NCBI GenBank assembly: GCA_944324105.1
Contig: CALUVA010000005.1
Location: forward strand, 1-34,749
Direction of reading: 5' to 3'
From: an uncultured Elusimicrobiales bacterium
Lineage (GTDB): Bacteria; Elusimicrobiota; Elusimicrobia; Elusimicrobiales; Elusimicrobiaceae
DNA: 34,749 bases
This document shows positions 1 through 8,959 of this stretch, piece after piece. Position 1 is the stretch's first letter, and each line of letters begins with the position of its first letter. The translations under genes were made by a program, and so were the position numbers. The notes below the pieces were generated by a model. It had not been told where the DNA came from. It saw only the letters and a list, made by a program, of their open reading frames with translations, and made no database searches.

Positions 1-962
1 TTCCGAAAACCCGCTTTGTATTCCAAAATTTGCTCCCGCGGGTCAAACGGTTTTACTTCCGTTAAATGCAGGCCGCGCACGGCGGCCGAAATCAAGGCGT
101 CTTCCCGCGTTTCCCGCGGTGCATAATGACGTCCCGCCTCCAGCAGGGCCGCCAGCGGCGCCAGGCCGACCAGCTCGCACCCCGTGGACTTCAAGCCCAG
201 CGCGGCGGCTTCTTGTTGGCAGGCTTCATACACGGTGTGCAGCGGCGCGGCGCGGAAATCGGTAATATTGCAGGACACCTGCGCACGGGAAAAATTTTCC
301 ATATACCAGCCGATGGCCTTAACGCCCTTTAATCCTCCGGAGCTTTCGCGTATTTTGGCGGCGATGATTTTGGCCGGCGCGGGGTCTTGGGTGTTTAAAT
401 TGATATTAAACGCAATTAAAACATCCCGCGCCCCGATGACGCAGGCGCCGCTTTTGGCCGCCGTTTCCGTCCATTGTGCGGGTCCGAAATCCGGCGGCAG
501 GGTGCGCAGTTTTTCGCGCAGGCCTTCGTATTCCCCTTTGCGGATAAAGGCCAGGTTTTTGCGCTGCGGCGTTTCGGCCGCCGCTTCGTACAGATACACG
601 GGCACACCCAGTTCCAAGCCGACCCGCCGGCCCAGCGCGCGCGCCAGACGGGCGCATCCTTCCAGGGAAATCCCTTCCAGCGGCACCAGCGGGCATACGT
701 CCGCCGCGCCCAAGCGCGGGTGCGTGCCGTGCTGGGTGCGCATGTCAATAAGGCGGCAGGAAAGCGCGATAAAATCAAACAAAACACCGGCAACGGCGTC
801 AGGCTCTCCGGCCAGGGTAAAAACCGTGCGGTTGGCCGCGGCATTGGCGTCCGCGCCCAAAAAACGCACGTGCGGCGCGGCGCGCAGCAGGTCTTCCAGC
901 GCGCGCAGTACGGCGGGGTTTTTTCCTTCGGATACATTGGGCACGGCTTCCAGAAAAGGCAT
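1..962 (-). CDS. ftcD: Glutamate formimidoyltransferase, 3' end cut by window edge
   Basis: Moves the formimino group between formiminoglutamate and tetrahydrofolate, a cytosolic step of histidine breakdown and one-carbon metabolism. About 320 codons are open to the window edge, with no stop reached. The start reads MPFLEAVPNVSEGKN, matching the family opening (VPNxSEGR). HPRLGAADVCPLVP (about residues 80-95) matches the conserved HPRxGAxDVxPFxP segment with the active-site His region, and QVSCNITDF (about residue 230) matches the QVSxNL block. The length fits the monofunctional transferase; a fused cyclodeaminase beyond the edge cannot be excluded. There is no good ribosome binding site, but a TATAAT ends exactly 6 nt before the ATG, which suggests a leaderless mRNA. 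It is divergent from the cold shock gene. Family assignment is firm. Confidence 0.9.
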   Translation of the reverse strand, partial: MPFLEAVPNVSEGKNPAVLRALEDLLRAAPHVRFLGADANAAANRTVFTLAGEPDAVAGVLFDFIALSCRLIDMRTQHGTHPRLGAADVCPLVPLEGISLEGCARLARALGRRVGLELGVPVYLYEAAAETPQRKNLAFIRKGEYEGLREKLRTLPPDFGPAQWTETAAKSGACVIGARDVLIAFNINLNTQDPAPAKIIAAKIRESSGGLKGVKAIGWYMENFSRAQVSCNITDFRAAPLHTVYEACQQEAAALGLKSTGCELVGLAPLAALLEAGRHYAPRETREDALISAAVRGLHLTEVKPFDPREQILEYKAGFR

Positions 963-968
963 ACCTAC

Positions 969-974
969 ATTATA
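969..974 (-). promoter_or_regulatory. -10 box of ftcD, leaderless arrangement
   Basis: Read on the minus strand the sequence is GGCTATAAT-GTAGGT-ATG. A perfect TATAAT ends 6 nt before the ftcD ATG, so transcription starting about 7 nt after the box would begin at the A of the start codon. No convincing -35 was found. Confidence 0.55.
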
Positions 975-1013
975 GCCCAAAAAAATATCCGGCGAAAAAT
1001 TCTTCGTAAAATA

Positions 1014-1042
1014 TTTTGATTTTTCAAAACTTTTGCTATAAT
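1014..1042 (+). promoter_or_regulatory. cspA promoter, extended -10
   Basis: TTGCTATAAT lies at 1033-1042: a perfect -10 (1037-1042) with an extended TGC. Weak -35 candidates are TTTTGA at 1014-1019 (17 nt spacer) or TTGATT at 1016-1021 (15 nt). The predicted start near 1049 gives a leader of about 57 nt that begins with a hairpin. Confidence 0.65.
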
Positions 1043-1050
1043 ACATATAG

Positions 1051-1071
1051 ATAGCTATTAAGCTTAGCTAT
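1051..1071 (+). promoter_or_regulatory. Hairpin at 5' end of the cspA leader
   Basis: ATAGCTA (1051-1057) and TAGCTAT (1065-1071) form a perfect 7-bp stem with a 7-nt loop, beginning within a few nt of the predicted transcription start. An AU-rich 5'-terminal stem could protect the transcript or respond to temperature, as leaders of some cold shock mRNAs do. Only the inverted repeat is seen; the role is inference. Confidence 0.45.
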
Positions 1072-1105
1072 CCGAAATAATTAAAACAAGGAAGTAAAAA
1101 GTAAA

Positions 1106-1309
1106 ATGGCAAACGGAAAAGTGAAGTGGTTTAACGACCAGAAAGGTTATGGTTTCATTACGCCCGAAGACGGTTCTAAAGATCTCTTTGTGCACTATCA
1201 GGAAATTCAGGGCGATGGTTTCAAAACCTTAGCCGAGGGCCAGGAAGTGGAATTCGAAATCGTCGAATCCGAAAAAGGCCCGAAAGCCGTAAAAGTCGTT
1301 AAAAAATAA
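1106..1309 (+). CDS. csp: Cold shock protein, CspA family
   Basis: Single-domain (67 aa) OB-fold RNA-binding protein that acts as an RNA chaperone, melting structures in mRNA. The opening [20 protein letters not shown] contains both RNA-binding blocks: RNP1 KGYGFI (about 13-18) and RNP2 DLFVHYQEI (about 26-34), the latter VHF/VHH-like. Length and full-domain identity are typical of CspA/CspD-type proteins. The start is set by AAGGAAG at 1088-1094, 11 nt before the ATG. It is monocistronic: strong upstream promoter, structured leader and a strong terminator right after the stop. Which Csp paralogue it is cannot be told from the sequence. Confidence 0.96.
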   Translation: MANGKVKWFNDQKGYGFITPEDGSKDLFVHYQEIQGDGFKTLAEGQEVEFEIVESEKGPKAVKVVKK

Positions 1310-1334
1310 ATTTTTATTTTTTAGACTTTTCAAC

Positions 1335-1361
1335 CCCGTGCCTTCGGGCACGGGTTTTTTT
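1335..1361 (+). terminator. Rho-independent terminator of cspA
   Basis: 8-bp stem CCCGTGCC (1335-1342) / GGCACGGG (1347-1354) closed by a C(UUCG)G tetraloop, followed by seven T residues (1355-1361). Confidence 0.95.
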
Positions 1362-1420
1362 AGGTATTCAAAGCTTCATTTCGGGGTTGAGCTCCGGAAG
1401 GGGTTTTGAAAAAATACGTG

Positions 1421-1445
1421 CCGCCGCAGGCCCTTGCCGCGGCGG
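1421..1445 (+). other. GC-rich hairpin in the leader of the MATE gene
   Basis: CCGCCGC (1421-1427) pairs with GCGGCGG (1439-1445) around an 11-nt loop, ending about 35 nt before the MATE ATG. It has no T-run, so it is not a terminator as it stands. It could be leader structure affecting expression of the exporter. Confidence 0.4.
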
Positions 1446-1479
1446 AATTTAGAAGGTAAATTACCGGAGGTGGTACACT

Positions 1480-2850
1480 ATGGGTGTGAAAAAAGCAACC
1501 GTGAAAGAGGCCTCTCTTTCCGAGTTGTGGCTGTTGTCTTATCCGCTGATTGTTACGATGGCGGCTCAGGTGGTTATGCAGTTTGCAGACCGTATGTTTC
1601 TGGCGTGGTACAGCCATGATGCGCTGGCGGCGTGTGTGCCGGCGGGCGTGCTGGCCACGACATTTGCGGCCCTGTTTATGGGGCTGGCCAGCTATACCAG
1701 CGTGTTTATTTCCCAGTTTTATGCGCAGAAAAAATATGCGTCCGTGACCATATCTTTGTGGCAGGGGATTTTTCTGGCGGTATTGTCGGCCTGTTTGCTG
1801 GCCTCGCTTACGCCGCTGGGCGGTGCGCTGATACGCTGGTTTGACCACGGCCCGGCCGTTACGCCGCTGGAACTGAAATACTTCGGCATTTTAAATTTAT
1901 TCGGCGGTTTTGCCGTTATCAATAATGCCCTGGCCAGCTTTTTCAGCGGACGGGGCAAAACCAAAATACCCATGTATGTGGCGGTATGCGGAAATATCGT
2001 CAATATCGTTTTGGATTATGTCATGATTTTTGGAAAGCTCGGTTTCCCCGAAATGGGTATAGCCGGCGCGGCCTGGGCCACGGTAATGGGATCGGTATCT
2101 ATGACGCTGGTGTTTGCGGGGCTGATTTTCGGCGGACGCGTGCGCAAACGCTTTAAAGTGGCGCGCCTGGCCGGATTTTACAAACCCGTCTTTTCGCGCA
2201 TGCTGCGCTTTGGCGTACCGAACGGATTTGGGTTTTTGATGGATACGGTATCCTTTACGCTTTTTACGTTTATGGTGGGGAACATTGACGTGATTTCCCT
2301 GCAGGCCAGCAATGTGGTCATGTCTATGCAGCCGGTGGTGTTTATGGTGTTGCTGGGGCTGGGCGTGGGCATACAAATCCTGGTCAGCAAGTACCAGGGT
2401 CTCAACCGGCCCGATTTAAGCGTGCGCGTACTTAAAAACGCCTGCGTTATCGGCTACACTTATGCCGGTGCGGTGGCGCTGGCCTTCTTTTTTGCCGCGC
2501 CGCTGTTTGTGGGGCTGTTTATTCCGGCCTCGTCTGCCGATGCGGCGGCCATTACGGCCAAAACCTATCCGCTGATGAAGCTGGTCAGTATTTTTGTGCT
2601 GTTTGACGCGACGTATTTAATCTTCGGCGAAACCATACGCGGCGCGGGCGACACCAAATACTATATGCTGGTTATGCTGGGTTGTGCGTGGCTGCTGCTG
2701 ATACCGGGCACATGGCTGATCGTGTATAAGTTGCATGGCAGCGTGTTTGCGGTGTGGAGCTGGCTTACTTTTTACGCTGGACTGACGGCGGTGTTTATGC
2801 TGTGGCGTTTCCTGTTGGGCAAGTGGAAAAACATACGCGTTACCGCATAA
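1480..2850 (+). CDS. MATE family multidrug/metabolite exporter
   Basis: Inner-membrane transporter of the multi-antimicrobial extrusion family, exchanging organic cations or metabolites for Na+ or H+. At 456 aa it has the usual size and about 12 hydrophobic segments in two repeated halves. The N-terminal segment SLSELWLLSYPLIVTMAAQ followed by QFADRMFLAWYS is the characteristic first-helix pattern of MATE proteins (PxxxxxxxQxxxxxxDxxFxG). The matching second-half segment GVPNGFGFLMDTVSFTLFT lies near residue 245. The start is supported by GGAGG about 12 nt upstream. The substrate cannot be inferred. The gene faces the alpha-2-macroglobulin gene and shares a bidirectional terminator with it. 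Confidence 0.93.
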   Translation: MGVKKATVKEASLSELWLLSYPLIVTMAAQVVMQFADRMFLAWYSHDALAACVPAGVLATTFAALFMGLASYTSVFISQFYAQKKYASVTISLWQGIFLAVLSACLLASLTPLGGALIRWFDHGPAVTPLELKYFGILNLFGGFAVINNALASFFSGRGKTKIPMYVAVCGNIVNIVLDYVMIFGKLGFPEMGIAGAAWATVMGSVSMTLVFAGLIFGGRVRKRFKVARLAGFYKPVFSRMLRFGVPNGFGFLMDTVSFTLFTFMVGNIDVISLQASNVVMSMQPVVFMVLLGLGVGIQILVSKYQGLNRPDLSVRVLKNACVIGYTYAGAVALAFFFAAPLFVGLFIPASSADAAAITAKTYPLMKLVSIFVLFDATYLIFGETIRGAGDTKYYMLVMLGCAWLLLIPGTWLIVYKLHGSVFAVWSWLTFYAGLTAVFMLWRFLLGKWKNIRVTA

Positions 2851-2870
2851 CGGAATATAAACGATAAAAA

Positions 2871-2898
2871 CCCCCGCTCTTTGGAGCGGGGGTTTTTT
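2871..2898. terminator. Bidirectional terminator between the MATE and alpha-2-macroglobulin genes
   Basis: 9-bp stem CCCCCGCTC (2871-2879) / GAGCGGGGG (2884-2892), TTTG loop, T6 after it on the plus strand (2893-2898) and A5 before it, which gives a U-run on the minus strand. It serves both convergent genes. Confidence 0.95.
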
Positions 2899-2919
2899 GA
2901 TGCCAAGGGTATGTATATT

Positions 2920-5900
2920 TTACTTTTCCAAGGCTTGTACGGTCAGCCGGTCTGCACCCGTATGCGCCGAGAATTCCGGCGCGTACATGGACTGCACTTG
3001 CGCGGGCAGGGCGTGATAATCGCCGCCCAGTGTGGGGCGCAGGGTGTAGCGCAGCGTATAGGTGCCGGCGGGCACGCGGTCAAAGAAGAAGTTGGTGGCC
3101 GCGTCGCGGTTTTCTCGGTAGAAGCTGAGCACGTCGCTGCTCCAGCCGCTTAACAGTTCCGTGCTTTCAAAACCGGCGGGTTTGGGGTCGGTCAGTACCA
3201 CGAAATCAAAGGCGGACGAAGCCGTCAGCGTCAGGCGCACTTCCACCTCGCTGCCCACGGGCAGGGCTTCCCCTTCCTGCAGAGGGCGTACTTTTTCCGT
3301 GCCGTTTTCCGTATATTTGAGCAGATACTGGCGCGTTACATTGAGTACGCCTTCGGAGGAAGGCAGGGCATTGGCCGTAGTATAGACCGCGTCCAGCGTG
3401 ACAAAGCCCGTCAGACCGCCGCGTTTGGTCACGGAAGCCGTATAATATTTGTCCTCCACGTTTTGACCCTGCTGCGTCCAGGCCAGCTGCTGGCTCCAGT
3501 CCAGCGGTTCAAAGTGCAGGGTTTCCTTTTTGTCGCCCCATTGCAGGGTATATTCGGCGGGGTCGTCCAGCAGACCGTTGCGTTTCATATAATCCAGCAG
3601 GGCGTACACCGCGTCTGCCGTAGCGGCGGAAGAATCCCAGGCCTGGGCTTTGCGGTTAAACAGCAGCCATTTGACCAGTCCCTGCGCTTTGTCCGATTCG
3701 GGGCGTACTTCCAGCAGCGTGCGCAGCGTAGCCGTTTGCGTAGCCAGGGTGTCGTTGTACCACAGCCAGCTTTGCGCTTCGGGTGCGAAATAAGAGCCCG
3801 TCACTGGGTCCGTGCGCATTTGTGAAAGCACCACGTCCAGATAATTCTGCGCCTTGGTATTTTTGCCCAGGCGGTAATAGGCCGCGGCGGCGTATGTTTG
3901 CCCCAGCGGCGTCATATACCGGGCGTGTTGGTCGGCGTAATCCAGCCAGTTTTGCACGGGGGCTTCTTTAATTTCTTTCCAGTCCTGCGGGAAAGCCGTA
4001 AACACATGCGCGGCGTACAGCGCCTGCGCCACGGTGGAAGCGGAGCCGGCGGATTCTTTCAGGCTTTTTTCAATGCGCGGGGCCAGCCAGGCCAAAGCTT
4101 TTTTGGCCGCGGCCTGCGGGATTTGGCCGCCGTAGCGCAGCGCCTCCGCATATGCGGAAAGCAGGCGCAGGGTGATAAATTCGCTGGGCGCACCGCCGGG
4201 CATCCAGCTGTATCCGCCGGAAGCCGTCTGGTATTTGGCCAGGTCTTTTTCGGCTTTGGCACGGGCTTTTTCCACAGCGGAAGGATTAAACAAATCCGTC
4301 AGGAACTCTTCGCGGGTTGCCCCGCCCAGGGAGTCCTGCAGCCACGGCGTTTGCGACAGCAGCATCAGCCGCGCCGGATCCTGTTCATTCCACGAAGGGG
4401 TTTGGCTGTCGCGTTTGGGCAGGTCCGCCACTGCGTTTTGCAACAGCGGATACGTCTTATAAAAACCGTTAACCACTGACAGCGGCACATAGCGGTCGGC
4501 CACGCTCAAAGCATCCTCATGGCGCGGCTTTAACAGCTGCGGCATGGCATTAAACACCGACAGCAACAGCCCCGGATCCACCCGCAGGGTAACGGAAGAA
4601 ACTTCACGCGTGGCGTCGGGTGTCAGCAGATTGTCCAGCTTCAGGGTTTGCGTGCCGATATCCAATGCCGCCGTAACGCTTTCTGCCAGGCGTTCTTTGG
4701 CGGGCAGCAGGGGCAGCTGGCGGCTTTCGGCGTCGCTGTCCTGCGCGGCGCGCACCGTGGCGGTGACATTTAAAATGCCCACGCCCTGCGGTACGGTAAC
4801 GGCCCAGGTGACTTCTGCCGTGCCGCCCGCGGGGACGGACACGCTTTGCGCCGTTTTTTCTATGCCGAATTTTGCCGCGGCGTTTTGGCCGTCCTGCATC
4901 AGGTCAAGGGTTACTTCGGCGGAGCGTTTTTTATCCGTTAAATTGGTGACCTGCGCCACAATCGTGCTGACGTCACCCTCGCGCCAGAAGCGCGGCAGCG
5001 ACAGGCGTACCATAATGTCTTTCTGTGTGACGGTCTGCGCCGTATAAGCACCGAAATTTGCGTCGCGCGTCAGCGCAAACGCCACCAGGTTCCATGCGGT
5101 CAGGCTTTCAGGCATGGTAAAGGTAAGGCTCCCTTTGCCGTTTTGCAGCGGCACCATGGGGTTAAAATACGCCGTTTCCGAAAAGTCCGTGCGCGGCGCG
5201 CTTTGTGCCGTTTCGTTTTCCGCACTGCCTCCGGAAACGCCGGCGTCTGCCGTGACGGCGGACTCTTCCACCGCTATTTCCATACCGTCATGCGCCGCCG
5301 TGTCAAAGACGGCGGAATTTTGCACGGACGCCATGGCCGGCGCGGCGGCTTTAAGCATGACGCCGCCTGCCAGGGAACGGGACGTGGCCCCATATGCGCG
5401 GAAGTACGGCTGCAAATTCAGCCGCGGCATTATCGGCGCGTTTAAGATTTCCGTTTCTTTTTCCTGCGTGAACAGGGACGTGGCGTATACGTTAAAACCG
5501 CTGTCGTTCAGGCCTGCGCCGAAACCGTAAGAAGGATACAGGCCGTTTAAGGACAAAACGCTTTGGGCCGAAGAAGCATAATAGTCCAGCGATTTGTCAT
5601 ATACGCGCGCGGACAGCTGGCCCTGTACGGGGTCGCCGGCGGCGTTTTTGGCCGTTACGTTCCAGGATACTTTTTCGGCGGGTTTGACCGCGGCAGGCAC
5701 ATCAATGTGCAAAGACAACTCCTTATTGTTAAAAGGTACATTGATAAATGTCTGCGCTGTGTAGAATTTATAATCGCTCGCGCCGAACCAGCGCAGGTAC
5801 ACGCCGCCGCGCCAGCCTTCCTGTATGGGCAGGCTGTACACGCCGGCTCCCGCGCCCGTCAGCTCGCGCGCGGCCAAAAATTCGCCGCTTTCGTACACTT

Positions 5901-8859
5901 CCACGCGTTTGGCGCCGTTTAAGCCCTGCGCGCCGATAAGCACTTTAGCCTGGGAGCCCGGATAATATTTTTCCTGTTGGGCAATGGCCACGGCGGGCAG
6001 CGCCAGGCGGGAGGTTTTGTCCGCCACCAGGAAGACCAGTTCCGCGTCGTCGGCGTTTTTGCTTTGCAGTTTGAGTTTATAAATGCCTTCGGGCAGGGCT
6101 TCTAGGTGCAACTGGGCTTCTTCGCCGTTTTTGAGGCTGAAGGATTTTTTGGATATGCGGCGCAGCTCTTTGTTCTTTCCGTAGAGCTGTTCCAGACTGC
6201 CCTGTTCGGAATACGGCAGGATATCCTGGTCGTTTTCCGGCTCGGAAAGTACGTTTTCCAGTTCGTAAATTTCAGCGGTAAATTTTCCGTCCGCGGCCTG
6301 GCCGTTAACATCGGTCAGTTTAATGCGGGCCAGCGGGCTTTCGGTATTGGCGTCGTAGAAACCTTTGTCAAATGATGCCTGGAAGAAAAGCGGCTGACGG
6401 CTGGCTTTGTAAGTATGCTGTGTTTCAATGACGCGGCCGGAAGCGTCCATCACCTCGGCATGCACCGTAAACACGGAAGGAAACCCGTCGTCCTGTCCCG
6501 CTTCGGGGGTAAACTTGACGGTAAAATTTCCTTCTTTATCCGTTTGGGTGGACCCTTCGGCGATAAACTCGCGCGCGGCGGTCAGATTAAACGGCCGCCA
6601 CCACCAGAACGGCGGGCGGAAATAGGTGCGGTGTACAGTGTACTTGACGGAGGCCTTCTCCAGCGGTGCACCGAAATAATATTTGGCGCTGCCGGTAATG
6701 GAGGCTTCTTTGCCGTATTGCAGTTTGGCCGCGTCGGCCAAGGTGATTTCATATTCGGGGCGTTTGTATTCGTCCACGCGGAAACTGGCGTGCCCGTATA
6801 CGTTGCGTTTATTCCATTTATAAGCGGTTTCCACGGTGTAATAACCCAGCAGGCCGTCTTCGGGCAGGGTGATTTCGTCGCGTGCCGTGCCGTAGGCGTT
6901 AAGCGTTAAGGTTTTTTCGTGGATTTTTTGGTAATTGGCGTCGCGCACCGTCAGCGTCACACGGGAGTTTTCGTCCATGGTTTTCAGGCCGCGTCCGGCT
7001 TTTTCAAATCCGTATACCGCCAGCTGTACTTTTTGCCCGGGGCGGTAAATGGAGCGGTCCGTTTCGGCGTAGAGGCTGAACGGGGAGGAACTGTAATAAT
7101 TGAAATACAGCGCATTGGTCATAAAAGCGGTGCTGGCGCCTTTGACCGCTTTGGGCAGTACGGAATAATTGTTGTTGCTGTCGCTGTTTGTTTTGATTTT
7201 GCGCGCCAGCGTCAGCAGGCCATTTTCATTGGTTTTGCCTGTTTCGGTGTTGCCTTTCCAGTCCGTATAATACACCACGTCCGCATCTGCCACCGGTTCA
7301 CCGGTTTTTAAATCCAGCGCGTAAATGCGGAACAGGTTGGGGGTAAACGTTTTGCTCTCTTTGGTGCGGTAATCGGCGGGGTCGCCTTCAATCGCCGCGG
7401 AAGCAAACAGCGCCAGGTCCGTGCTGTTAAGCACCAGCGCCTGCACGGGGGCGGTGTCGGGGTTAAAGTCTTTGTCATAGGAAAACAGCACCGCATAAAA
7501 CCCGCGTTTGTCCGGCAGGGGCAGACGTATATCGGTTTGTTTAAAGTCATGCGGCTTGTCATAGGTCAGGGCCGCGTCCGTTTCCGCCACGGGCGTGCGC
7601 GCAAGCAGCTGCGGGATTTGCTGGGCGGGCACGGTGGTCAGATAACGCCAGGAATTAACGGTGCCGGGATATTGTTGTTTATACCATTTTTTCAAATCGG
7701 CCTCACTGGCGGAATAAATGCGTACATATACCTGGTTAATATTGCGCGCGGTAAACGAAACTTTCGTCTGGGCGGGGGCCTGGCTGAAGGCCGGCGCGTC
7801 CAGGTTTAGCACCGGCGCGCGGATACCTTCGGCAAACTGGGCGCAGGATTTAGAGTAATATCCGCCGTCCAGTTCCGCCGCGGCCCAGTCGCACACGGCG
7901 GCGGCCTGCTGGTATTCTTTGGCGTCGTTTAACAGGTAGGCAGCTTGTTGGGCGGCGTAGGCTTTGCCGTACGGGGCGCCAGAAGAGAGCAGGGCCTGGC
8001 TGATTTTGGCCAGGAAGCCTTTTTTCTCTTTGGAGTATCCTGCCAGCGTTTGCAGCAGTTGTGCCGCTTCCAGCCGCTGTGCATCCTGGTTTTCAAAACT
8101 GAACAGATTGGGGTATTCAAACGGAAGCGTCAGCCTCTGGGCCTGCCAGATGATACGCGCATCGGCGCGGCCTTTGCCGCCCAGTTCGGCCGCTTCGGCC
8201 AGCAGGGAAACGGCTTTTTGCGCGTCGTCTTTTGCCTTGGAGGGAATTTTGTAATCCAGCGTCAACACCGAGGCCGCGCGCAGGGGAACCGGCACTGCCG
8301 GGGAGGACAGCAGGCGGTTTTTCCATTGCAGCACCACAAAATCAAAAAGGGTGGGGATGGCTTTTTGGTCGGTATCTTTTATTTCCAATACCAGGGTTTC
8401 CTGGTCAATGGGGGCGTTGATTAAAAAGGTGCGCAGGTCCCACAGCTGCTCATAACATTCATCTATTTTTGTGTCCCATTGCTCTTTGCTCAGCTGCGGC
8501 AGGGAGGCTCCGTCTTCGGAAGCGTCGGGCAAAATGGGGTTGTAAAGGGTACTGACGCGCTGTGCCGTCTGCGTGCGGTAAAGCAGGAAGCGGGCTTTCC
8601 ACAGCGGGTTTTGAGGCAGTTCAAAAGTAAACGCGCTTTCCGCCGCTGCCTGATAACGTCCCAGCATATACTGGCTGGCGATGACGCGCAGCTGCGCCTC
8701 ATATAAAGAGTTGCCTTTGGCCGTTTTTAACTCTTCCTGGTAAAAAGACAATGCTTCGGCAAAGCGGCCGTTTTCAAAGGCCGCGTCGGCCGCCTGTCGG
8801 TTTTGGGCGCATAGTCCCATGGGCAGCAGGCACGCCGCCAACAAAATAATTTTTTTCAT
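2920..8859 (-). CDS. Secreted giant alpha-2-macroglobulin family protein lacking the thioester motif
   Basis: About 1979 aa. The signal peptide MKKIILLAACLLPMGLCA probably ends at LCA|QN; it is not a lipobox. The start was taken at MKK because GGGAGGAAGC lies just before it, rather than at an ATG 21 nt upstream. A TPR-like N-terminal region (about 20-110) precedes an MG2 block (SIYRPGQKVQLAVYGFEKAG, about 600). Next come an MG3-type VDEYKRPEYE and a Gly/Ser/Glu/Ala-rich bait-like stretch (about 1190-1225). The core A2M segment SLTAWNLVAFALTRDANFG (about 1245) and an alpha-helical TED-like domain (about 1420-1750) follow, then a C-terminal MG10-like domain. Bacterial A2Ms trap proteases in the periplasm. 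The Cys-x-Glu-Gln thioester expected at the TED start is absent; LLKPRHEDALSVADR stands there. No pbpC neighbour is present. Confidence 0.93.
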   Translation of the reverse strand: MKKIILLAACLLPMGLCAQNRQAADAAFENGRFAEALSFYQEELKTAKGNSLYEAQLRVIASQYMLGRYQAAAESAFTFELPQNPLWKARFLLYRTQTAQRVSTLYNPILPDASEDGASLPQLSKEQWDTKIDECYEQLWDLRTFLINAPIDQETLVLEIKDTDQKAIPTLFDFVVLQWKNRLLSSPAVPVPLRAASVLTLDYKIPSKAKDDAQKAVSLLAEAAELGGKGRADARIIWQAQRLTLPFEYPNLFSFENQDAQRLEAAQLLQTLAGYSKEKKGFLAKISQALLSSGAPYGKAYAAQQAAYLLNDAKEYQQAAAVCDWAAAELDGGYYSKSCAQFAEGIRAPVLNLDAPAFSQAPAQTKVSFTARNINQVYVRIYSASEADLKKWYKQQYPGTVNSWRYLTTVPAQQIPQLLARTPVAETDAALTYDKPHDFKQTDIRLPLPDKRGFYAVLFSYDKDFNPDTAPVQALVLNSTDLALFASAAIEGDPADYRTKESKTFTPNLFRIYALDLKTGEPVADADVVYYTDWKGNTETGKTNENGLLTLARKIKTNSDSNNNYSVLPKAVKGASTAFMTNALYFNYYSSSPFSLYAETDRSIYRPGQKVQLAVYGFEKAGRGLKTMDENSRVTLTVRDANYQKIHEKTLTLNAYGTARDEITLPEDGLLGYYTVETAYKWNKRNVYGHASFRVDEYKRPEYEITLADAAKLQYGKEASITGSAKYYFGAPLEKASVKYTVHRTYFRPPFWWWRPFNLTAAREFIAEGSTQTDKEGNFTVKFTPEAGQDDGFPSVFTVHAEVMDASGRVIETQHTYKASRQPLFFQASFDKGFYDANTESPLARIKLTDVNGQAADGKFTAEIYELENVLSEPENDQDILPYSEQGSLEQLYGKNKELRRISKKSFSLKNGEEAQLHLEALPEGIYKLKLQSKNADDAELVFLVADKTSRLALPAVAIAQQEKYYPGSQAKVLIGAQGLNGAKRVEVYESGEFLAARELTGAGAGVYSLPIQEGWRGGVYLRWFGASDYKFYTAQTFINVPFNNKELSLHIDVPAAVKPAEKVSWNVTAKNAAGDPVQGQLSARVYDKSLDYYASSAQSVLSLNGLYPSYGFGAGLNDSGFNVYATSLFTQEKETEILNAPIMPRLNLQPYFRAYGATSRSLAGGVMLKAAAPAMASVQNSAVFDTAAHDGMEIAVEESAVTADAGVSGGSAENETAQSAPRTDFSETAYFNPMVPLQNGKGSLTFTMPESLTAWNLVAFALTRDANFGAYTAQTVTQKDIMVRLSLPRFWREGDVSTIVAQVTNLTDKKRSAEVTLDLMQDGQNAAAKFGIEKTAQSVSVPAGGTAEVTWAVTVPQGVGILNVTATVRAAQDSDAESRQLPLLPAKERLAESVTAALDIGTQTLKLDNLLTPDATREVSSVTLRVDPGLLLSVFNAMPQLLKPRHEDALSVADRYVPLSVVNGFYKTYPLLQNAVADLPKRDSQTPSWNEQDPARLMLLSQTPWLQDSLGGATREEFLTDLFNPSAVEKARAKAEKDLAKYQTASGGYSWMPGGAPSEFITLRLLSAYAEALRYGGQIPQAAAKKALAWLAPRIEKSLKESAGSASTVAQALYAAHVFTAFPQDWKEIKEAPVQNWLDYADQHARYMTPLGQTYAAAAYYRLGKNTKAQNYLDVVLSQMRTDPVTGSYFAPEAQSWLWYNDTLATQTATLRTLLEVRPESDKAQGLVKWLLFNRKAQAWDSSAATADAVYALLDYMKRNGLLDDPAEYTLQWGDKKETLHFEPLDWSQQLAWTQQGQNVEDKYYTASVTKRGGLTGFVTLDAVYTTANALPSSEGVLNVTRQYLLKYTENGTEKVRPLQEGEALPVGSEVEVRLTLTASSAFDFVVLTDPKPAGFESTELLSGWSSDVLSFYRENRDAATNFFFDRVPAGTYTLRYTLRPTLGGDYHALPAQVQSMYAPEFSAHTGADRLTVQALEK

Positions 8860-8959
8860 GCTTCCTCCCTGTGTTTCCATAAGACGGAAAAATCCCTTTG
8901 CGTTAGACGCCGAAGAGATTTTCCGTATTCTTTTAAACTGTACAAAAGCGTGTGCGCGC

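Noticed and set aside
184-1019. Long plus-strand frames over the ftcD region
   Set aside because: They are antisense to a clear FtcD reading frame and have no family signatures; high GC keeps them open.
2920-8859. The giant minus-strand gene as a non-ribosomal peptide or polyketide synthase
   Set aside because: It has a signal peptide and MG2/A2M blocks and none of the carrier, condensation or adenylation motifs.
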